In this document: positions 54,013-63,790 of the stretch, in pieces
Layout of the letters: the number at the start of each line of letters is the position of its first letter
Numbering within the stretch: the stretch's first letter is position 1
The notes under the pieces: generated by a model
Database searches by the model: none
Told to the model about the DNA's origin: nothing
Seen by the model: only the letters and a program-made list of their open reading frames with translations
Made by a program: the position numbers and the translations under genes
NCBI RefSeq assembly: GCF_018732085.1
Contig: NZ_CP076103.1
Span: 930,001 to 994,000, forward strand
DNA from: Lysobacter capsici
GTDB taxonomy: Bacteria; Pseudomonadota; Gammaproteobacteria; Xanthomonadales; Xanthomonadaceae
Direction: 5' to 3'
DNA length: 64,000 bases

Positions 54013-54050
54013 CCGAAAAAACGAAGGCCCGCATTCGCGGGCCTTCGTTT
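54013..54050 (-). terminator. Terminator after the secreted nuclease gene
   Basis: Stem CGAAGGCCCGC / GCGGGCCTTCG with a T6 run on the minus strand (AAAAAA on plus at 54015-54020). It terminates the nuclease gene about 90 bp upstream. Same stem core as at 28705-28743. Confidence 0.85.
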
Positions 54051-54064
54051 CGACGCAATGAAAC

Positions 54065-54159
54065 GGAATCAACAAGCGCTTACGAAATCAACCAGAGCTT
54101 ACGAATTCAAAAAGCACTTACGAAATCGCCAGGCACTCACGGAATCAACTGACAACTAG
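54065..54159. repeat. 19-bp tandem repeat running into the nuclease stop codon
   Basis: Five units of 19 bp: GGAATCAACAAGCGCTTAC, GAAATCAACCAGAGCTTAC, GAATTCAAAAAGCACTTAC, GAAATCGCCAGGCACTCAC, GGAATCAACTGACAACTAG. The last contains the final codons and stop of the nuclease gene, so the array grew from the gene end. Confidence 0.75.
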
Positions 54160-55957
54160 CCGGCTTGGCCGAATTGAACAACGACGCCGTCGCCCATTCC
54201 GGATGATCGATGAACGGGTTGCGGTTGCCCTGGAAGCTGTAGATCACTTCGTTGCGCGCCTTCTCGGCCGCGTCCGGCGGATCGGCCTGGTGCCACGACA
54301 GCAGCGTGGTCAGCAGACCCATGTAGGCCGGCGAGGACGAGGTGATGACGATCTTGCTGCGGTCGTCGGTCAGTTCCAGGTCCGGCTCGCTCTGTCCGGT
54401 GTTCGGATCGGTGCCGCCTTCGTAGCGGATCGCCATGTACAGCACCGCGCGCGCCATGTCGCCTTTCTTCCTGCCCCAGACCTGGAACGAACCGGCGTTG
54501 CCGTCGGGCGTCTTGAACCAGTTCGAATTGCCCGGGTACACGCCGCTGCCGCCGCCCTGGCCGTTGTTGACCTCGGTGACGCGCTCGCCGCAACCGCTCG
54601 ACAGCGAGCAGTCGGCGAACGGCTTGTTGCCGCGGTCGGCGTTGTAGGCCGAGTCGGTGAGGTACAGCATGTGCGTGTCGGTGTACGGCGCGTACGGCAG
54701 GCCGAGGTTGCCGGTCGCGCTGCCGAAGCCCAGCGAATTCGGCCAGGTGTGCTCGCGGTTGTACTTCACGCCGCTGCCGCTGCCCGCGCGGTCGGTGACT
54801 TTGACGTAGCTGCGGTTCTTGTACGCATCGAGGATGCGGCCGGAATTGTTCGGATCTTCGTCGGCGATTTCCAGGATCGTCCAGGTGTTGGTGGTGCCGC
54901 CGCTGTACGGGTACGCGGTGTGGCCCTTGATCGTGGCATGCAGCGAGCAACGCAACTGGCTGGCGCTGCTGGTGTTGACGTGCGAGTAGTAACCGGTCGG
55001 CGTGCCGCCGCCGCTGGCGACGTTGAAGTTCACCACGGTGTTCGCGGCCGGGGTCGCGCCGCCGGCGTCGGTGACCTTGCTGGCGACGACGGTGAAGGTG
55101 CAGCTTTCGCCGGCGTGCAGCGCGGTGCCGGTCGATGCGGTGATCGCGGTGCCGCTGGCCGGGTAGGTCAACGCGACCGCGCCCGAGGTGGCGCACTGCA
55201 GGGTCAGCGCGCCGCTGGCCAGGGTGACCGCTTCGCTGAAGTTCGCGACCAGGTCGCCCGCGGCCGGGAACGTGCTCGAGCCGTTGGCCGGAGTGGTGGA
55301 ACTCACGCTCGGCGGGGTGTTCGGCGAGGCGCCGGTGAAGGTCTGGCCGTTGTTGCAGGCGCCGAAGGTCTGGGTCGCCGAGTTCTGCCAGGTGAACTGC
55401 GAATACGCGCTGCCGCTGCCCGACAACTGCAGCGAGGTGCCGGCCGGGGTCGAGCCCGATTCGGACACCGGCAGGTTGATGCTGGTCTTGCCCGCGGCCG
55501 GGCCGCCGCTGGCGGTGATCTGGCCTTCGTAGCTCAGGAACTGGACCACGTTGCCGCTGCCGTCGACCAGGGCGAAGCCGTCGTTGGAGCCGTTCTGGAT
55601 GCCGTTGGTGGGATAGCTCAGCGTGGCGATGCGCGCGCTGCCGCTGCCGCAGGTCACCACGCTGCCGGCCGGGACCAGGTCGTTGTCGTAGCTCACCGCC
55701 GACGACGGCGAGCTGCCGTTGTACAGATAGATGCGGTAGTTGCTCAGCGTTTCGCCGGCGGTGGCGACGACTTCGATCCGCTCGCCGGTGTCGCCGGCCG
55801 AGGTGGCATCGTCGTAGTGGAATTCGTTGATGAACACCGCAGCCGAGGCCATCGACGGCAACAGCGCGGCGACGGCGAGCGAGAGGACGGCGGCGCGGCG
55901 CACGCGGGGCGTGCTTGCGAACAGCATGGAGGAACAGTCAGCGACTGACTTGCGCAT
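54137..55957 (-). CDS. Secreted endonuclease I family nuclease with lamin-tail and Ig-like domains
   Basis: A 606-residue exported protein. Signal peptide to about residue 38 (LSLAVAALLPSMASA), lamin-tail-like domain (AVFINEFHYDDATSAGDTGE, about 39-190), a Big_5-type Ig-like domain (SSTTPANGSSTFPAAGDLVA, about 205-310), then endonuclease I catalytic domain (about 325-606) with NREHTWPNSLGF, KGDMARAVLYMAIRYEG and NEVIYSFQGNRNPFIDHPEW. Such enzymes degrade extracellular DNA and RNA, for nutrient use or attack on other cells. AGGAG eight bases before the ATG fixes the start at 55957. Terminator at 54013-54050. Confidence 0.92.
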   Translation of the reverse strand: MRKSVADCSSMLFASTPRVRRAAVLSLAVAALLPSMASAAVFINEFHYDDATSAGDTGERIEVVATAGETLSNYRIYLYNGSSPSSAVSYDNDLVPAGSVVTCGSGSARIATLSYPTNGIQNGSNDGFALVDGSGNVVQFLSYEGQITASGGPAAGKTSINLPVSESGSTPAGTSLQLSGSGSAYSQFTWQNSATQTFGACNNGQTFTGASPNTPPSVSSTTPANGSSTFPAAGDLVANFSEAVTLASGALTLQCATSGAVALTYPASGTAITASTGTALHAGESCTFTVVASKVTDAGGATPAANTVVNFNVASGGGTPTGYYSHVNTSSASQLRCSLHATIKGHTAYPYSGGTTNTWTILEIADEDPNNSGRILDAYKNRSYVKVTDRAGSGSGVKYNREHTWPNSLGFGSATGNLGLPYAPYTDTHMLYLTDSAYNADRGNKPFADCSLSSGCGERVTEVNNGQGGGSGVYPGNSNWFKTPDGNAGSFQVWGRKKGDMARAVLYMAIRYEGGTDPNTGQSEPDLELTDDRSKIVITSSSPAYMGLLTTLLSWHQADPPDAAEKARNEVIYSFQGNRNPFIDHPEWATASLFNSAKPASCQLIP

Positions 55958-56280
55958 CAAAACGACTCCTTGTGAGTGGCGTGGCGTCCGGCCGCATGAA
56001 AGCGCGAGGCCGGCGCAGCTCAGGCGCCCTCCCCGGGCGCACCGGTCGAGTCTAGACGCGGTTTGTGACCGCGCCGGGCATGCGCGGGCGGATGGAGAGG
56101 CGAAAGAGAGACGTTGGTCGCGGTTATGCGGGTTATCGCCGTAGATCGGTGCGCGGCGGGTGTCGGCAGGCTGCGGCGAGCTGGTTGCCGTGGCGTGGCC
56201 GGATCGTGAAACGAAGTCCAAAGTGAGGCGTAGCTTTCGCGCTCCAGACATCACGCAGAAGCAGTAGCCGCGAGGTTTCT

Positions 56281-56379
56281 TGTGGGAGGGAGCTTCAGCC
56301 CCGACACTTTTCGCTCAGTTCGCTTGAAGCTCCATCGCGATGGGAGACAAAAGCATCGGGGCTGAAGCTCCCTCCCACA
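56281..56379. repeat. Inverted repeat TGTGGGAGGGAGCTTCAG
   Basis: Left arm TGTGGGAGGGAGCTTCAGCC (CCGA follows) at 56281-56304 and its exact inverse at 56356-56379, separated by 51 bp that also hold GAAGCTCCATCGCGATGGGAG. A long hairpin between the nuclease and XRE genes. Confidence 0.9.
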
Positions 56380-56448
56380 AAAGACTTCGGGCTTGCCTCG
56401 GGAGCCGAGTGGATCGGATGACACCAGCGCACGACGAGGCGAATGCGC

Positions 56449-56859
56449 TCAGCCCGCGGCCTGGCCCTTGCCGCCGCCGCGCGTCTTGCCCGTGCGCAGT
56501 TCCGCCAGTTGTTCGGCCACTTCCACCAGCGGTGCCTTGGAGCGCGTCGGCGCTTCGCGGAACGCGGCGATCAGGCGCAGTTCCAGCGGGTCGTCGACCA
56601 GCAACGCGTCGGCGGCGGCGACCGAGTCCATCGCCGTGTCCAGCGACAGGCCCATCTTGCCGCGCCCGGTCGCCAGCCATTCGAACTGCACGCCGGTGAC
56701 CAGGGCCAGTTCGCGCAGATGGGCCATGCTCGGGAACTTGCCCTGGGCCGCCTCCCAGTGCCCGACCGCGCTGCGCTGTACGCCCACCGCCGCACCGAGG
56801 GCGGCCTGAGACAGGCCGGCGTGACGACGTGCGAGGCGGATGCGCTGTTGGGGCGTCAT
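56449..56859 (-). CDS. XRE-family helix-turn-helix regulator
   Basis: A 136-residue protein with an N-terminal phage-repressor-type helix-turn-helix (LARRHAGLSQAALGAAVGVQ then RSAVGHWEAAQGKFP, residues about 9-45), VTGVQFEWLATGRGKMGL as often seen in this family, and a C-terminal helical part ending in Gly/Lys-rich GGGKGQAAG. The target is unknown. The DNA upstream (56860-56990) is unusually AT-rich for this genome and is its likely promoter and operator. Confidence 0.88.
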   Translation of the reverse strand: MTPQQRIRLARRHAGLSQAALGAAVGVQRSAVGHWEAAQGKFPSMAHLRELALVTGVQFEWLATGRGKMGLSLDTAMDSVAAADALLVDDPLELRLIAAFREAPTRSKAPLVEVAEQLAELRTGKTRGGGKGQAAG

Positions 56860-56959
56860 ATGATCGATTTGGCACTTTTATAGCGGAAAAATCGGCAAAT
56901 GCTACCTATAGTCACGTAGTGAGCAATAGACGCCACACCTAGTGCGTTTCAGCTAGCGT

Positions 56960-57212
56960 CGTGCGCTATCGTAGCCAACAGATACAGCAAGTTATGTGAT
57001 CGAACAAGTGTTGGTGATACCGAAAGTAGCCGATTCGGCCTGGGCCGCGTGTGGCAACCGTCGCAAGGACTTCGCAAGATGCTCACACGCTGATACGGAC
57101 TTCGGCTGGACACGAGGTCGGTTCGGGGGACGGGCGCAGGATTGCGCCATGCGTAGGACGGCCATCTCCGTACCAAAGAGCGCGTTCCACGGGACGCGCT
57201 CTTTCTTTTTTT
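56960..57212 (+). ncRNA. Candidate small RNA ending at a strong terminator
   Basis: The 400-bp gap 56860-57267 has no credible gene, yet holds a strong plus-strand terminator at 57175-57212 while both flanking genes are on the minus strand. The DNA before it (about 57000-57170) has inverted segments (GCGCAGGATTGCGC; CGAAAGTAGCCGATTCGG) that can fold. A plus-strand small RNA would explain the terminator. The 5' end is unknown and no RNA family is recognised. Confidence 0.3.
57175..57212 (+). terminator. Strong Rho-independent terminator without a plus-strand gene
   Basis: Perfect 11-bp stem AAAGAGCGCGT / ACGCGCTCTTT with an 8-base loop, then C and seven T on the plus strand. On the minus strand no T-run follows the stem. 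Confidence 0.8.
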
Positions 57213-57267
57213 GCGCTGCCGGGGCCGCCGCCGGCGCGATGCGAACGACGGCCGACAGGCCGCGCGC

Positions 57268-57642
57268 TCAGGCCACCGGCCGCAACTGCTCGTCGAGCGA
57301 ACGGGTCTTGTCGGTGACCACATCCCCGGTGTGCCGGGTGCTTTTACGTTCGATCAGCAGGATGTGGCATTCCTCGCTGGCGATCGGGTTGTGGCGCACG
57401 CCCTTGGGCACCACGAACAACTCGCCCGCACCCAGCTCGACGGTGCGGTCTTCCATCTCGATCGCCAGCCTGCCCTTGAGCACCATGAACAACTCGTCCT
57501 CGTCGGCATGGCTGTGCCAGGCCAGGGTGCCGTGGACGCGCGCGACCTTGATATAGGCATCATCGACTTCGGCGATCACCCGCGGCGACCACAGTTCGGT
57601 GAGCGTTGCGGCGATATCGGCGGGCGAGGTCACGGACGACAT
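57268..57642 (-). CDS. Cupin-domain protein
   Basis: A 124-residue single-domain cupin: VHGTLAWHSHADEDELFMVL (motif 1 with HxH and Glu) and GAGELFVVPKGVRHNPIASE (motif 2 with His), so metal ligands are present. Small cupins of this type have varied or unknown roles. AGGA seven bases before the ATG at 57642 fixes the start; a longer frame upstream is unlikely to be translated. Confidence 0.88.
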   Translation of the reverse strand: MSSVTSPADIAATLTELWSPRVIAEVDDAYIKVARVHGTLAWHSHADEDELFMVLKGRLAIEMEDRTVELGAGELFVVPKGVRHNPIASEECHILLIERKSTRHTGDVVTDKTRSLDEQLRPVA

Positions 57643-57755
57643 GCGGAATCCTGGCGAGAGCTGGGAATCCCAGTCTAGTACGCCGCATGGCACGCCGCCT
57701 GATGCGGCGTGTCCGGTCATCTGGATGCCGCAAGCGCGCCGTGGCACCGCGAGGG

Positions 57756-58010
57756 TCAACCCAGCGATTCGACCCACGCGCGCAGCCGGGCGTCGCGAAT
57801 CTCCAGCACCTCGAACAAACCCACCGCGCGCAATGCCGGCAGCGCTTCGCGGATGTGCTGTTCGGCTTCGGCGCGCGCGGCGTCGTCGGCCCGCGGATCG
57901 CTCAAGGTGCGGGCGTTGGCCAGGAACGCGGCGACCGAGCCTTTGCGTACGGCCACGCCGTCGATCCGGGCTTCATCGAGGTGGTCGGGCAGGATGTCGT
58001 GAGCGCGCAT
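57756..58010 (-). CDS. Small hypothetical protein
   Basis: An 84-residue protein starting MRAHDILPDHLDEARIDGVA with GGAG six bases upstream. It has VRKGSVAAFLANARTLSDP and a helical second half. No family is recognised, but it is divergent from an AraC regulator with 99 bp between and may be its target. Confidence 0.6.
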   Translation of the reverse strand: MRAHDILPDHLDEARIDGVAVRKGSVAAFLANARTLSDPRADDAARAEAEQHIREALPALRAVGLFEVLEIRDARLRAWVESLG

Positions 58011-58109
58011 CGGAAACTCCATCGGGACGGTCGGAAAGGTGCGTCCATGCTGGGTGGGCCAGGCCGGCTCTGCTACGTTGCCCCGGCCATTCAATCGCGC
58101 GTTCCGGCC

Positions 58110-58913
58110 ATGTCCGACCCTTTGCTTGCTCCGGCCCGCGCCGATTCGGATGCGGGGCCGTTCGTGATCGCGGTGACCCTGGTCGCCCGCGGGGTGCGCG
58201 ACACCGCGTCGCACCAGCACGCGCGCGGACAATTGCTCGGCGCCCATCGCGGCCTGCTTTGTGTCGGCACCGGGCAGGGACGCTGGCTGGTGCCGGCGAC
58301 CGATGCGGTGTGGCTGCCGCCGCACGCGCCGCATTCGCTGCGCTCGCACGGCGAAGCGTTTTCCGGCTGGAGCGTGTATGTCGCGCAGGCCGATTGCGCG
58401 GCGTTGCCGGCGCAGCCGTGTGCGCTGCGGGTGTCGGCGCTGCTGCGCGAAGCGATCGCCCGAGCCGCGACCTGGCCGGCGTCGCAGCCGTTGGACCCGG
58501 CCCGGGACCGGCTGGCTCGGGTGCTGCTGGACGAGATCGTCGACTGCCATGCGCACAGCCGGGCCGGCGAACGCATCGGCCTGCCGATGCCGAGCGACCC
58601 GCGCGCGCTGCGCGTGGCCCAGGCCCTGATCGACGACCCGGCCGATCCGCGCGGTCTGGCCGAGTGGGCGGCCTACGCGCATTTGTCCCAGCGCAGCCTG
58701 AGCCGCCACTTCAGCGCCGAGACCGGCTACAGCCTGCTGCAATGGCGGCAACGCGCGCGGCTGATGCGCGCGCTGGAACGGCTGGCGGCGGGCGAACCGG
58801 TGACCACGGTCGCGCTGGAGATGGGGTACGACAGCGTCAGCGCGTTCACCGCCATGTTCCGGCGCCACCTCGGCGCCGCGCCGACCCAGTACCTCAAACC
58901 CTCGCGGGGTTGA
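58110..58913 (+). CDS. AraC-family transcriptional regulator
   Basis: A 267-residue regulator with an N-terminal cupin-like sensor (HARGQLLGAHRGLLCVGTGQ, WLVPATDAVWLPPHAPHSLR) and a C-terminal double helix-turn-helix (WAAYAHLSQRSLSRHFSAET and TTVALEMGYDSVSAFTAMFR). This architecture is typical of regulators that control a divergent neighbour such as a transporter; here the neighbour is the 84-residue protein. Confidence 0.92.
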   Translation: MSDPLLAPARADSDAGPFVIAVTLVARGVRDTASHQHARGQLLGAHRGLLCVGTGQGRWLVPATDAVWLPPHAPHSLRSHGEAFSGWSVYVAQADCAALPAQPCALRVSALLREAIARAATWPASQPLDPARDRLARVLLDEIVDCHAHSRAGERIGLPMPSDPRALRVAQALIDDPADPRGLAEWAAYAHLSQRSLSRHFSAETGYSLLQWRQRARLMRALERLAAGEPVTTVALEMGYDSVSAFTAMFRRHLGAAPTQYLKPSRG

Positions 58914-59093
58914 GCCGCTGAGCCGGCCGGACGTGGCGGGCCTGGCCTGGCGTTCGACCGTGCCCAGCGTCGACCCCTTTGGCCCAGGCGTCGCTGACCT
59001 TCAATGGAGCTTTGCCCCGCGCGTGAGGCATCGGCGCCGGGAGTCCGCGTCCGGCGGCATCCGGGCGGCATCGAGAATTTCTTCGCCCCGCCC

Positions 59094-59121
59094 CTTGAAA
59101 GGCCGCCAGGACGCCTCATCT
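59094..59121 (+). promoter_or_regulatory. Heat-shock sigma-32-type promoter of groESL
   Basis: CTTGAAA (59094-59100), a 13-bp spacer and CCTCATCT (59114-59121) fit the sigma-32 consensus CTTGAAA-N13-17-CCCCATNT. It lies 117 bp before the groES start and upstream of the CIRCE element. Confidence 0.75.
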
Positions 59122-59163
59122 TCCGTCCAGTCCCGGTTCGCCCGGGCGCTTTTGTCCCCGGCG

Positions 59164-59190
59164 TTGGCACTCGACGGGGGCGACTGCTAA
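59164..59190 (+). promoter_or_regulatory. CIRCE element (HrcA operator)
   Basis: TTGGCACTC - 9 bp - GACTGCTAA matches the CIRCE consensus TTAGCACTC-N9-GAGTGCTAA with one change in each arm and exact spacing. It lies 47 bp before the groES ATG. HrcA would repress groESL from here at normal temperature. Confidence 0.85.
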
Positions 59191-59237
59191 AATTCCCGTT
59201 CTTTCTCCACCCATTCAATCACTTACAGAGGGTCGCC

Positions 59238-59525
59238 ATGAATCTCAAGCCGCTTTACGACCGCGTTGTGGTCAAGCCGATCGAAGCCGACGAAATCTCC
59301 GCCGGCGGCATCATCATCCCCGACGCCGCCAAGGAAAAGTCGACCAAGGGTGAAGTCGTCGCCGTCGGCGAAGGCAAGGCCCTGGACAACGGCAGCCTGC
59401 GCGCGCCGAAGCTCAAGGTCGGTGACAAGGTCATCTACGGCCAGTACTCGGGCAGCTCCTACAAGCAGGACGGCGTTGAGTACAAGATTTTGAAGGAAGA
59501 CGACGTCCTCGCGATCGTCGGCTGA
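59238..59525 (+). CDS. groES: Co-chaperonin GroES
   Basis: A 95-residue GroES ([20 protein letters not shown], mobile loop [40 protein letters not shown]). It caps the GroEL ring during protein folding. ATG at 59238 follows GAGGG seven bases upstream. Controlled by a sigma-32-like promoter and CIRCE. Confidence 0.98.
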   Translation: MNLKPLYDRVVVKPIEADEISAGGIIIPDAAKEKSTKGEVVAVGEGKALDNGSLRAPKLKVGDKVIYGQYSGSSYKQDGVEYKILKEDDVLAIVG

Positions 59526-59528
59526 TCG

Positions 59529-61297
<1,769 letters not shown>

Positions 61298-61325
61298 TCA
61301 CTCGATCGCCATGAAGCAACCTAAG

Positions 61326-61355
61326 GAACCCCGCCGAAAGGCGGGGTTCTTTTTT
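61326..61355 (+). terminator. Terminator of groESL
   Basis: Perfect stem GAACCCCGCC / GGCGGGGTTC with GAAA loop and T6. Confidence 0.95.
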
Positions 61356-61446
61356 GCGTTGCGTTTTGCGGCGGCGATCGCGTCGCGCCGCGCATCCGCG
61401 ATTGCGGCATGAATTTCCGAGTCAGCCGATCGCCGTGGCGCGAAAC

Positions 61447-61474
61447 GAAAACCCCGCCGAAACGCGGGGTTTTT
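61447..61474. terminator. Second hairpin terminator, likely bidirectional
   Basis: AAAACCCCGC / GCGGGGTTTTT stem with T-runs on both strands. It lies between groEL and the convergent minus-strand operon ending at 61529 and probably serves the latter. Confidence 0.8.
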
Positions 61475-61528
61475 GTGTCGACCCGGGCCGCGGCGCGCCT
61501 GGACGCGGCCACGGCGCGCGCACGCGAG

Positions 61529-62986
61529 CTACAAAATCGCGCCGAGCAGATCGCGATTGAACGGCCTCACGTAAGCGGCCATGTCCAGCACGGTGTAGTC
61601 CGCGCTGGCGCCGGAACGGGCGAACTGATCGATCACGCTGACGCAGCGGTCGCGTTGCCGGGACGGCAGGAAGCGCAGGATCGGCACCAGTTGGCGATGG
61701 CCGATGGTTTCCCACAGTTCCACCGCGTCCAGCCCGGCCATCCATTGCAAGGCCAGTTCGTCCGACAGGCCCAGCGCCGGATGCCCGCCGATGGTGCGGA
61801 TGTTCTGCTCGCGCAATTGGCGGATGTGGCGGTGGGTGGACAGGCGGTCGTCGGTGCGCGCGTAGCCGATGTCGCCGCTGGCCGGGCCGAAGCGGGTCGG
61901 CGCGTCCTTCGCGGCGGCGCCGAAACCGAAGCCCGACAGCAGTTGCTCCTGTTCCTGCAAGTCTTCGCTGATCGTACTGAGCGTGCGCATGCGGGTGCCG
62001 CCGAGCAGCGCCTCGCACGGGAAGAAATAGCCGAAGGCGGCGAACACGCGTGCGTGCAGCGCTTCGTATTGTCCGGCCCGGCTGGGCGTGGCCAGCGCGC
62101 GGTCGACGGCGTCGACCAACTCGGGCGCGACGTCCAGGTCGGTGTCGGGATCGAGCCTCAGCACGACCTTGGGCGCGATCATCTCGTCGACCAGATGGAT
62201 CGCGGTGACCTCGTTGCGCTGAAGGCGTTCGAGATCGCTGCGGAAATCCGCGGCCAAGCCGAAGCCGTTGACGCCGCCGCCGGCGTTGGCGTTGTGGATG
62301 CTGCGCGTGTGCAGTTCGTGCAGCACGCGGCTGGCGGTGGCGCTGATGGTCCAGCGCGAGGTGAACGAAACCCCGCCCGAATGCGGCGACCGCTGCGGAT
62401 GCCGGTAGACCACCGGCGAACGCGGCGATCGCGCGCCGAACACGGCGTCGCCCGGAAACGGGCCGAAGCGCAGGCCGCGGTCGAGCCGGCGCGCGGCGAA
62501 CAACGCCTGCACCGTCGCCAGCGGCAGCGCGGTGAACTCGTCGGGCGTGCGCACGGTGAAACCGGCCAGCCGGCTGTGCAGGTCCGCGAGCAAGTCGGGC
62601 GTTTCGTCTTCGCCGCGCAGTCCCCAATTCGCTTCGGCCGGCCGCGTGGTGGGCACGGTCGGGCGCAGCGCCGGACGCGGCGGCGTCGGTTCGATGTCGG
62701 GCTCGGGCTCGGGTTCCGGCTCAGGCTCGGGTTCCGGTTCCGGTTCCGCCGCGCGCGGCGCCGGACGCACGGTGAGCACGCCGTCCTCGCTGATCACTTC
62801 CTTGAGTTTGGTGTCGGCCTCGATCGACGGGTCCAGGCGGGCATTGCCGAAACCGAAGCGATCGGCCGGGGCCATCGCGTCCAGGCCCGCGAGTTGTTCG
62901 CGAATCTGCCGCAACGAGGTGTCCGGCGTCAGGCGCAAGACGATATCGCGATCGGGTTCGCCGGCGAATGCGATGGTGACGAGCAT
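61529..62986 (-). CDS. Probable MACPF-domain protein with ubiquitin-like N-terminus
   Basis: A 485-residue protein. Residues 1-75 look like a beta-grasp (ubiquitin-like) domain: MLVTIAFAGEPDRDIVLRLT, SLRQIREQLAGLDA, DRFGFGNARLDPSIEADTKL, KEVISEDGVLTVRP. An EP dipeptide repeat follows (about residues 80-97, nine EP units). Residues about 190-485 fit a membrane-attack-complex/perforin core: GGVSFTSRWTISATASRVLH, NANAGGGVNGFGLAADF and FAAFGYFFPCEALLGGTRMR (about 314-333), where perforins have YGTHYI...LGG. No signal peptide. Such proteins form pores in target membranes. Last of at least three genes in an operon; assignment by pattern only. Confidence 0.55.
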   Translation of the reverse strand: MLVTIAFAGEPDRDIVLRLTPDTSLRQIREQLAGLDAMAPADRFGFGNARLDPSIEADTKLKEVISEDGVLTVRPAPRAAEPEPEPEPEPEPEPEPDIEPTPPRPALRPTVPTTRPAEANWGLRGEDETPDLLADLHSRLAGFTVRTPDEFTALPLATVQALFAARRLDRGLRFGPFPGDAVFGARSPRSPVVYRHPQRSPHSGGVSFTSRWTISATASRVLHELHTRSIHNANAGGGVNGFGLAADFRSDLERLQRNEVTAIHLVDEMIAPKVVLRLDPDTDLDVAPELVDAVDRALATPSRAGQYEALHARVFAAFGYFFPCEALLGGTRMRTLSTISEDLQEQEQLLSGFGFGAAAKDAPTRFGPASGDIGYARTDDRLSTHRHIRQLREQNIRTIGGHPALGLSDELALQWMAGLDAVELWETIGHRQLVPILRFLPSRQRDRCVSVIDQFARSGASADYTVLDMAAYVRPFNRDLLGAIL

Positions 62987-63032
62987 GCGGAGCTCTCGGT
63001 TGGGCGATGCGGCAGGCGCGGCGCGCGGCCGC

Positions 63033-63779
63033 TCAGTCCGGATCGATGACGAAAAAATGCACGCGCAGCCGGCCGAAGAAATCCCGATCCGGATCGGCTT
63101 CGGCCTGCACCTGGATGCGTTCGAAGGTTTGCTCGGTGCTGCCGTCGGCCCAGATCACCCCCGCATTGACCTGCAGCGCCGCGCCGTCGTCCGCCTCCCG
63201 CGCGGTGCCGCGCCGGGTGTCCACCGGCCCGGGGCGCGGCAGCGGCCCAAAGCGCGGCGTGTTGCGGGTATAGACCCGCGCGGCGATCGGGTCGAGAAAC
63301 TGATGCACGTCCCAGGTGGTGATGTCGCAGGTCCACAGCTGTTGCAGCGCCTCGAGGCGGTGCGAAGGGCCGAGCCGCGCACGCATCAGATCGACGGTGA
63401 TCAGGTTCGCTTCGTGCTGGAACCGGCGCACGGTGACGTTGCGAAAGCCCCAGCCGTCGGCGCGGTTGACCGCGTACAGGCGATCGACCACCGGCTCGGC
63501 GCCGGTGGCGATGCGGAAACCGAAGCCCAGCGGTTGCCGCGATCGCGCGCGGATCTGGATCGACAGCGCCGCGCCGCGGCTCACCGCGACCAGATTCGGA
63601 AATACCCGATCGGGCGCGAGCTGCGGCAGTCGCGCGTCGCTGAACATATGCAGCTGCGCGCCCCGATTGCGATGGCGGGCGTCGGCATCCTCGTCGTTGA
63701 GGCCGAAGCGGACCAACAGATCTTCGCTGTCTTGCAGCCAATCGGAGGATTGGCCTTCCAGCGCGTGGGACGCGGCCAT
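63033..63779 (-). CDS. Unrecognised protein in MACPF-type operon
   Basis: A 248-residue protein without signal peptide or membrane segments, apparently rich in beta strands (PLGFGFRIATGAEPVVDRLY, GWGFRNVTVRRFQHEANLIT, RLRVHFFVIDPD). I recognise no family. It lies 46 bp upstream of the MACPF-like gene and 11 bp after the next one, on the same strand, so it is part of the same unit. May be an accessory or partner of the pore protein. Confidence 0.65.
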   Translation of the reverse strand: MAASHALEGQSSDWLQDSEDLLVRFGLNDEDADARHRNRGAQLHMFSDARLPQLAPDRVFPNLVAVSRGAALSIQIRARSRQPLGFGFRIATGAEPVVDRLYAVNRADGWGFRNVTVRRFQHEANLITVDLMRARLGPSHRLEALQQLWTCDITTWDVHQFLDPIAARVYTRNTPRFGPLPRPGPVDTRRGTAREADDGAALQVNAGVIWADGSTEQTFERIQVQAEADPDRDFFGRLRVHFFVIDPD

Positions 63780-63790
63780 GAATGCATGCC

